A stretch of 7,664 bases of DNA, from contig SXYY01000093.1 of NCBI GenBank assembly GCA_005788145.1, forward strand, positions 1 to 7,664. Reading direction: 5' to 3'. Shown here in pieces: positions 1 to 5,112 of this stretch. Position 1 is the stretch's first letter; every line of letters begins with the position of its first letter. The position numbers were made by a program, and so were the translations under genes. The notes under the pieces are model-generated. The model was not told the DNA's origin and made no database searches. It was given only the letters and a program-made list of their open reading frames with translations. The stretch is from Bacteroidota bacterium. GTDB lineage: Bacteria > Bacteroidota > Bacteroidia > NS11-12g > UBA955.

Positions 1-2417
1 TGACACGATCAGAAGAAGTTCAAGTGCCAAAAATCTTGGGTAAAATCAATATCGGTGGTAAAAAGCCGAAAGCGGAAACCAAAAAAATAGAAACAGCACC
101 CGCTTTAGAAGCCACGCCGGCAGTTGAAAAAATAAAAGCAAAATCTCCCGTCATCGAAACTGAAGTGGAAACCACCGCCGCAGTGGTTAATTCACCTATT
201 GCAGCAGAAATCCCCACTGCTACTGCAACCAAAGAGGTAACAGACAACGAAGAAGACATCGAAAAAATCGATACCAAATTCGAGATGCTATCTGGTCCGA
301 AAGTACTCCGAAAGATAAACCTGCCAACCCTAACCCCAACTGGGGTTAAGTCACTGGCTGGTGAAGCACGTGATGATCTGCGTGAAAAGCGCAAACGCAA
401 ACGCAAAGTGGCAGGCACCGAAAAAGTGGCTGTGCAAGAGCGAGTAAAGCAAGATCAAACTGATACTGCTGCCAATACCGATAATCGCACAGCGCCAAAA
501 GCTGAGATTACCAAAGAAGCCGTTCAGCAAAAAGTAAGAAACACCATGGGTCAAATGGGCAATGCCGGTAAGACCCGTGGAATGAAGCAAAAAATCAAGC
601 AGAAAAACAAGGAAAACCGGGCCAACGATCGCAGAGAAACCACCCTCCGCAAAGAAAAGGAGAGCAAAATCCTGAAGGTAACCGAATTCTTGACCGCCAA
701 CGAATTGGCAACCATGATGAATACCAGCGTAACGCAGGTAATCTCATCGTGCTTCATGTTGGGCTTGATCGTTTCAATTAACCAACGTTTGGATGCTGAA
801 ACCATCCAAATTGTATCGGATAACTTCGGTTTCGAAGTAGAATTTGTGGATGCAGAATCTCAAATCGAAGCCGCCGACAACGAAATGGACGATGAAGCAG
901 ACTTGCTGCCTCGCGCACCAATCGTTACGGTCATGGGTCACGTTGACCACGGAAAAACTTCATTGCTCGATTATGTGCGCAAAGCCAACGTTATCGCGGG
1001 TGAAGCAGGTGGAATTACCCAGCACATCGGTGCCTATGAAGTAACCCTGGCGGATGGTAAGAAAATCACGTTCTTGGATACTCCCGGACACGAAGCGTTT
1101 ACCGCGATGCGTGCAAGGGGTGCCAAAGTAACGGATTTGGCCATCATCGTGATTGCAGCTGACGACTCTGTAATGCCCCAGACCCGTGAAGCCATCGCCC
1201 ACGCCCAAGCAGCCGGCGTACCGATGGTATTCGCATTCAATAAAATTGATAAAGAAGGCGCCAACGCCGACAAAATCCGTGAACAACTCTCTGCCATGAA
1301 CATCTTGGTAGAAGATTGGGGCGGTAAATACCAGTGTCAAGAAATCTCAGCCAAAAAAGGCCTGAACGTAGACAAATTGCTTGAAAAAGTACTTTTGGAA
1401 GCGGAAATGATGGACCTCAAAGCCAATCCAAACCGCAAAGCCAAAGGAACTGTAATCGAAGCCACCCAAGAAAAAGGCCGCGGTATTGTATGTAGCATGC
1501 TCGTACAAACCGGTACCTTGCATATTGGTGACCACGTGGTAGTCGGACCTTACTACGCCAAAGTGCGTGCATTGTTCAACGAGCGCGGTGGTAAAATCGA
1601 CCAAGCGCCCCCAAGTACACCTGTGAAAATGCTCGGATTCTCTGATGCACCAACCGCCGGTGATGCCTATGTGGTGTTTGACGATGAAAGCGAAGCAAAA
1701 TCATTGGCAAACAAACGCCTTCAATTGGTTCGCGAACAAGGTATTCGTACCAAGCGCCACATTACATTGGATGAAATCGGACGTCGTTTGGCCGTAGGAA
1801 ACTTCAAAGAATTGAAGTTGATCGTAAAAGGTGACGTGGATGGTTCTGTAGAAGCGTTGTCGGATTCGTTGTTGAAATTGACCACGGAAGAAATCGCGGT
1901 GAACGTAATTCACAGCGGTGTAGGTCAAATCACCGAGAGCGATGTATTGTTGGCCTCAGCCTCTGATGCAATCATTGTGGGATTCCAGGTTCGTCCTTCA
2001 GCCAAAGCAAAACAAATCGCCGAAAACGAAGAAATCGATATCCGTACCTATTCGGTTATCTACCAAGCCATCGACGAAATCAAAGCTGCGATGGAAGGTA
2101 TGTTGAGTCCTGAAGTGGTAGAAAAAGTCATCGGTAACGTGGAAATCCGCGAAGTGTTCAAAATTTCCAAGGTGGGTACCATCGCCGGTTGTTATGTAAC
2201 CTCAGGTTTGATCGAAAGGAAAGCCAAGTTGCGTGTTGTGCGCGATGGCGTTGTAATCCATACCGGAGAATTGGCTTCGTTGAAGCGTTTCAAAGACGAT
2301 GTAAAAGAAGTTGCTAAGGGCTATGAATGTGGTCTTCAGGTGGAACGATTCAATGATATCGAAGTAGGAGATTACCTCGAAATCTTCAAAACTGAAGAGG
2401 TAAAGCGAAAACTGTAA
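1..2417 (+). CDS. infB: Translation initiation factor IF-2, 5'-truncated by the window edge
   Basis: IF-2 is the cytoplasmic GTPase that brings initiator fMet-tRNA to the 30S subunit and promotes 50S joining. The reading frame is open from the window edge (first full codon at 3). Numbering residues from the GTG at 24: a Lys/Glu/Ala-rich linker (about 1-215) with P-K-hydrophobic-L-x-K-I motifs, then an IF2_N subdomain (about 217-275). The G domain follows, with G1 GHVDHGKTS (305-313), GGITQH (329-334), DTPGHEAF (from 352), NKID (406-409) and SAKKG (442-446). Domain II, the IF-2 domain and the C-terminal fMet-tRNA-binding domain run to about 797. All GTPase motifs are intact. Bacteroidota IF-2 is usually about 900-1,000 or more residues, and the segment at the edge resembles the middle of the N-terminal linker, so the GTG at 24 is not taken as the start. 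If the base before the window were A, an ATG would begin there, but the missing N-terminal part argues against it being the true start. No terminator follows, so the DUF1573 genes may be co-transcribed. Confidence 0.97.
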   Translation, partial: TRSEEVQVPKILGKINIGGKKPKAETKKIETAPALEATPAVEKIKAKSPVIETEVETTAAVVNSPIAAEIPTATATKEVTDNEEDIEKIDTKFEMLSGPKVLRKINLPTLTPTGVKSLAGEARDDLREKRKRKRKVAGTEKVAVQERVKQDQTDTAANTDNRTAPKAEITKEAVQQKVRNTMGQMGNAGKTRGMKQKIKQKNKENRANDRRETTLRKEKESKILKVTEFLTANELATMMNTSVTQVISSCFMLGLIVSINQRLDAETIQIVSDNFGFEVEFVDAESQIEAADNEMDDEADLLPRAPIVTVMGHVDHGKTSLLDYVRKANVIAGEAGGITQHIGAYEVTLADGKKITFLDTPGHEAFTAMRARGAKVTDLAIIVIAADDSVMPQTREAIAHAQAAGVPMVFAFNKIDKEGANADKIREQLSAMNILVEDWGGKYQCQEISAKKGLNVDKLLEKVLLEAEMMDLKANPNRKAKGTVIEATQEKGRGIVCSMLVQTGTLHIGDHVVVGPYYAKVRALFNERGGKIDQAPPSTPVKMLGFSDAPTAGDAYVVFDDESEAKSLANKRLQLVREQGIRTKRHITLDEIGRRLAVGNFKELKLIVKGDVDGSVEALSDSLLKLTTEEIAVNVIHSGVGQITESDVLLASASDAIIVGFQVRPSAKAKQIAENEEIDIRTYSVIYQAIDEIKAAMEGMLSPEVVEKVIGNVEIREVFKISKVGTIAGCYVTSGLIERKAKLRVVRDGVVIHTGELASLKRFKDDVKEVAKGYECGLQVERFNDIEVGDYLEIFKTEEVKRKL
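331..348 (+). repeat. Inverted repeat in the infB linker
   Basis: TAACCCC (331-337) and GGGGTTA (342-348) are perfect complements around the loop AACT. They lie in the codons of the disordered linker just after the second P-K-V-L-x-K-I motif. No T-tract follows, so this is not a terminator. It may be chance or a small palindromic insertion in a permissive protein region. Confidence 0.5.
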
Positions 2418-2459
2418 TTTTTGGTACAGACTTTGCTTTATACACAAAAAATTAACACC

Positions 2460-2870
2460 ATGAAAAAAACATTGACTCTTTTGGCCGCCGTTTTGGCTTT
2501 TGTGACCACCAGCTTCGCACAAACAGAAGATGGTATCAAATGGGAAAAGAAATCACACGACTTTGGTTCTATTAAAATGGGTCCCAAAGCCGAAGTAACC
2601 TTCCGATTCACCAACACAACCAAAGCGCCTGTGGTAATCACTGCTGCCAACCCTTCTTGCGGTTGCACTGCTTCTGATTACACCAAAACCCCCATTATGC
2701 CCGGCAAAGTAGGTGAAGTAACCGCTAGCTATGGCACCGATGGTCGCCCAGGATTCTTCCAAAAGTCAATAAAAGTGAGTTTCGATAACGGTACCTCCAC
2801 CGATCTAATCATCAGCGGAACCGTAAACTCTGAAACTGCGCCTGCACCAAAGAATAACGAATTGAAGTAA
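2460..2870 (+). CDS. Exported single-domain DUF1573 protein (first of three)
   Basis: A 136-residue protein. The Lys-rich start and hydrophobic run (1-20, ending T-S-F-A before Q21) form a Sec signal peptide without a lipobox cysteine, so a periplasmic or secreted location is likely. The rest is one DUF1573 module, an Ig-like beta fold. Visible hallmarks are H-D-F-G (33-36), C-G-C-T (67-70), S-D-Y-T-K (72-76) and G-R-P-G-F-F (95-100). The biochemical role of DUF1573 is unknown. The ATG at 2460 is preferred over the upstream in-frame TTG at 2421 because it places the signal peptide at the N terminus. The leader is A-rich with no Shine-Dalgarno, as is usual in Bacteroidota. It lies 42 bases after infB and its stop shares a base with the next start, so it probably belongs to the infB transcript or has a promoter that I could not recognise. 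Confidence 0.93.
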   Translation: MKKTLTLLAAVLAFVTTSFAQTEDGIKWEKKSHDFGSIKMGPKAEVTFRFTNTTKAPVVITAANPSCGCTASDYTKTPIMPGKVGEVTASYGTDGRPGFFQKSIKVSFDNGTSTDLIISGTVNSETAPAPKNNELK

Positions 2871-3316
2871 TGAGACTGATTATTGCTTGCACCCTGTTTT
2901 TTATTGCCATCACAAGCAATCAGGCCATTGCGCAAGTGGTAACCAGTCCCAATGCCGTTACCACCAAAAGCAGCAATGCCAGCATCAAATTTGAAAATAC
3001 TTCACACAGTTTTGGCAACATCATCGAAGGCCAAATTGCCCGTTACGATTTCAAATTTGCGAACACCGGTACCGAGCCTTTGATCCTATCAAACGTTTCG
3101 GCTAGCTGTGGTTGCACCACGCCCAAATGGCCCCGCGAAGCTATCGCCCCTGGCAAATCAGCCGTCATTACTGCTGAATACAATAGCCAAGGTCGACCCG
3201 GAACCTTCACCAAGTCCATTTTTGTGAAAAGCAATGGCGGTGATGTTACCCTCACCATTTCTGGCAATGTGGTAAAAGAGCCCGAGCAACCTCGCTCTCC
3301 CATTATTATACGATAA
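2870..3316 (+). CDS. Exported single-domain DUF1573 protein (second of three)
   Basis: A 148-residue protein. Residues 1-21 form a signal peptide (cleavage likely A-I-A before Q22). C7 lies too close to the N terminus, with only Met-Arg before the hydrophobic run, to be a convincing lipobox. After a Ser/Thr/Asn-rich spacer (about 23-40) comes one DUF1573 module with H-S-F-G (46-49), C-G-C-T-T (80-84) and G-R-P-G-T-F (108-113). The ATG shares its A with the last base of the upstream TAA (TAATG), which strongly suggests translational coupling and joint expression. It is a paralogue of the preceding gene but has diverged: after the CxC it reads P-K-W-P-R-E where its neighbour has S-D-Y-T-K-T-P. 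The tail is rich in Pro, Arg and Ile. Molecular function is unknown. Confidence 0.93.
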   Translation: MRLIIACTLFFIAITSNQAIAQVVTSPNAVTTKSSNASIKFENTSHSFGNIIEGQIARYDFKFANTGTEPLILSNVSASCGCTTPKWPREAIAPGKSAVITAEYNSQGRPGTFTKSIFVKSNGGDVTLTISGNVVKEPEQPRSPIIIR

Positions 3317-3321
3317 TCTTC

Positions 3322-3350
3322 AAAAGACTGGCTACGCCAGTCTTTTTTTT
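3322..3350 (+). terminator. Rho-independent terminator after the DUF1573 pair
   Basis: AAAAGACTGGC (3322-3332) pairs perfectly with GCCAGTCTTTT (3336-3346) around the loop TAC, an 11-bp stem. It is followed by uninterrupted T to 3350. It lies 5 bases after the stop codon of the second DUF1573 gene and should end the infB-DUF1573 transcript. Confidence 0.93.
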
Positions 3351-3417
3351 GCCCCGTGCAACACATCCTCCTTCGCAGCAGTCTAACCATCACCCCAACA
3401 ACAACCGAACCGTTGCC

Positions 3418-4188
3418 ATGAAAAAAATCCTCATCGCCACACTCCTTTGCCTCAATACACTCGCGTCCGTTTTCGCACAGCAGCCCCTCACAAAACCTGT
3501 TGAAGTGCTCGGATCCACCGTGGTAGAAGTCAATGCCAATTCGGGCGATATGGTAGAAGTGGTCTTCGCCGTGCGCAACAACTCCCTCGACGATTTTTAC
3601 ATCGCACAAATCCAAACCGATTGTCACTGCATCTCGGCTGTTTTTCCCAGTATGGTAAAACACCTTACCACAGACTCTGTGACGGTGGTTCTCAATACCA
3701 ACAATGTACCCCCTGGAACCTTCGTGAAAAAAGCCTACCTCGAAACGCCCGATGACAAAGTCATTGAACTCGTTCTTCAAGGCAACCTCAAAGTGGTGAA
3801 GCCCATCACCAAGCCAGGCACACGTCCCATCATCTATAAACCCGTTCACATACGATTGCACAATAACCAAAGTAACCTTCCCCAAGTACAATGGCTCAAG
3901 ACAGCCCACGACTTCGGCTATGTTAAATCGCCTGAACCTGCCAAAACCGAATTCGCCCTTCAAAACCTCGGTCCCGGTGTCATTGAAATCAAAAGCGTAG
4001 AACCCGGCTGTAGTTGTACGATATCCGACTATACCAAAGGTCCGATAGCTGCAAACCAAACCGCCACCGTAACCGCCGCGTTCACCACCAAAGGGGCTTT
4101 CGGATATTTCAAGAAGTTCATCAAAGTGGAACTTACCGATGGTAGAATCTACCAACTGGCCATTACCGGCAACGTGGATCCGATGTAA
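3418..4188 (+). CDS. Exported protein with two DUF1573-like modules (third of three)
   Basis: A 256-residue protein with a signal peptide (1-20, ending S-V-F-A before Q21). The first module (about 28-125) is degenerate: it has C-H-C (69-71) in place of C-G-C and lacks a clear H-D-F-G or G-R-P-G motif, but keeps the order of strands and the P-P-G-T-F-V-K-K turn (98-105). A Pro/Lys linker (about 126-150) follows. The second module (about 157-254) is clearer, with H-D-F-G (164-167), C-S-C-T (198-201), S-D-Y-T-K-x-P-I (203-210) and G-A-F-G-Y-F-K-K-F-I (226-235). It resembles the first DUF1573 gene here more than the second. The ATG at 3418 is chosen because it starts the signal peptide; the frame extends to a TTG at 3349 inside the terminator T-tract, which is implausible. 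The 67-base leader after the terminator holds no promoter that I recognise. The stop codon abuts the stop of the convergent downstream gene. Function is unknown. Confidence 0.9.
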   Translation: MKKILIATLLCLNTLASVFAQQPLTKPVEVLGSTVVEVNANSGDMVEVVFAVRNNSLDDFYIAQIQTDCHCISAVFPSMVKHLTTDSVTVVLNTNNVPPGTFVKKAYLETPDDKVIELVLQGNLKVVKPITKPGTRPIIYKPVHIRLHNNQSNLPQVQWLKTAHDFGYVKSPEPAKTEFALQNLGPGVIEIKSVEPGCSCTISDYTKGPIAANQTATVTAAFTTKGAFGYFKKFIKVELTDGRIYQLAITGNVDPM

Positions 4189-5112
4189 TCAAATCGGCAA
4201 ACACAAAGTCCCACCCGTGTGCAAGAAAATCACCGGGTAAATACCCTGCTCATTGGGCTTAATTTCCCCTTTCGCTTTTTCCGATTGAAGCCAATCATTG
4301 AGTGCGTAAACCGCCTTGCCGGTATACACCCAATCAAGTGGAACATTGTTGCGGGCAACCACGTGCTCAATAAATGCATATAAATCGGCATCGCCCTTGG
4401 CATAACCGCCAAACTCATAACCCGCTACAAAATTCAGCCTTTCAGAGATCCCTTGCTCAGCGGCAAATTCCATCTGTTCGGCCAAATTCTTCAGCACCAA
4501 CACGGCGTGAATCTCCGCCCTTGAGCAATACTGATTGAGGGCTTTCCTCAACCCCAGAGCGGTGGTGGCGGTAGCGCTGGCGTGAAATAGATGCTCAAAC
4601 GGAACCCCTTTGTTTTGCCATAAATTCACCAATGCCTCAAAACCCACGAATCCGGCCTCCCCTTTGCCCCCTTCGGCAACGACATACACATCGTTTTCCG
4701 TGAGTCCCTGCTGCTGTAATACAGCGTCCAAGGCCGCCTGTTTGTCGCGATACAGACTGCGCGAAACCCCAAGCAACGTCATTCCCGCCTCCCTAGCCAC
4801 CTGCAAATAGTGATTATCAAGCGGTTCATCACCCCGCAATATCCCAATGCTACGGAAATCCATCAACTGTGCAGCCACCGCGGTTGCCACCAAATGATTG
4901 CTATAAGCACCGCCAAACGTCACCAAAATGCGTTTTCCCTCCGTTTCCATGCGATGCAAATGTCCCACCAACTTCCGCCACTTGTTGCCCGAAATGATGG
5001 GATGAATCAGGTCGTCGCGCTGAATCCAAACATCCCCCGCTGGCAAGTGGAACACTTGCAGCGGGGGATCTAACTGCAACTGGGCCGCAATGGCTGCGCT
5101 CAGTTCACTCAT
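4189..5112 (-). CDS. PLP-dependent ACC deaminase/D-cysteine desulfhydrase family enzyme
   Basis: A 307-residue cytoplasmic fold-type II PLP enzyme. The likely Schiff-base lysine is K44 in S-G-N-K-W-R-K-L, preceded by the family signature R-D-D-L-I-H-P. F-G-G-A-Y-S-N-H (66-73) supplies the S-N-H triad that contacts cofactor and substrate in this family. The glycine-rich A-E-G-G-K-G segment and the C-terminal F-L-H-T-G-G-T complete the pattern, and length is normal for Bacteroidota members (about 300). The family includes D-cysteine desulfhydrase (D-cysteine to pyruvate, sulfide and ammonia) and ACC deaminase. In Bacteroidota these are often labelled ACC deaminase on similarity alone, and the substrate cannot be decided here. 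The ATG overlaps the aminopeptidase stop as ATGA, so this gene is the second of a coupled operon. A strong hairpin covers codons 15-27. The gene ends with its stop directly against that of the convergent DUF1573 gene. Confidence 0.9.
   Translation of the reverse strand: MSELSAAIAAQLQLDPPLQVFHLPAGDVWIQRDDLIHPIISGNKWRKLVGHLHRMETEGKRILVTFGGAYSNHLVATAVAAQLMDFRSIGILRGDEPLDNHYLQVAREAGMTLLGVSRSLYRDKQAALDAVLQQQGLTENDVYVVAEGGKGEAGFVGFEALVNLWQNKGVPFEHLFHASATATTALGLRKALNQYCSRAEIHAVLVLKNLAEQMEFAAEQGISERLNFVAGYEFGGYAKGDADLYAFIEHVVARNNVPLDWVYTGKAVYALNDWLQSEKAKGEIKPNEQGIYPVIFLHTGGTLCLPI
5032..5069 (-). repeat. Long imperfect palindrome (17-bp stem) within the 5' part of the PLP-enzyme gene
   Basis: ATCCCCCGCT (5032-5041) pairs with AGCGGGGGAT (5060-5069), and GCAAGTG (5043-5049) pairs with CACTTGC (5053-5059). 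The loop is GAA (5050-5052) and G5042 is a single bulge. This gives 17 base pairs, 10 of them in a GC-rich lower stem. On the coding strand it covers codons 15-27 and starts about 40 bases after the ATG. No T-tract follows in either direction, so it is not a standard intrinsic terminator. It may influence translation or mRNA stability at the operon junction. Confidence 0.85.

Noticed and set aside
24..26. GTG at 24 as the true start of infB
   Set aside because: The frame is open to the window edge, and the following residues match the middle of the N-terminal linker of Bacteroidota IF-2, so the N-terminal part is simply outside the window.
20..418. A 132-codon minus-strand open frame opposite infB
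   Set aside because: Low-complexity Ser/Ala/Val sequence that mirrors the repetitive Lys/Glu/Ala linker of IF-2.
2421..2459. A possible promoter between infB and the first DUF1573 gene (ACTTTG near 2430-2436)
   Set aside because: Only the TTTG half of the -7 consensus is present and no -33 TTG is at a suitable distance, so it is too weak to annotate.
3043..4155. A 370-codon open frame on the minus strand, antisense to the second and third DUF1573 genes
   Set aside because: It crosses two well-supported genes and the terminator between them, shows no recognisable domain or export signal, and its composition is that expected from reading the opposite strand of these codons.
4235..4246. GGGTA/TACCC hairpin near the convergent stop codons, considered as a bidirectional terminator
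   Set aside because: Effectively four pairs plus an unformable fifth with a tiny loop, no T-tract on either strand, and it lies within the PLP-enzyme coding sequence about 45 bases from the junction.
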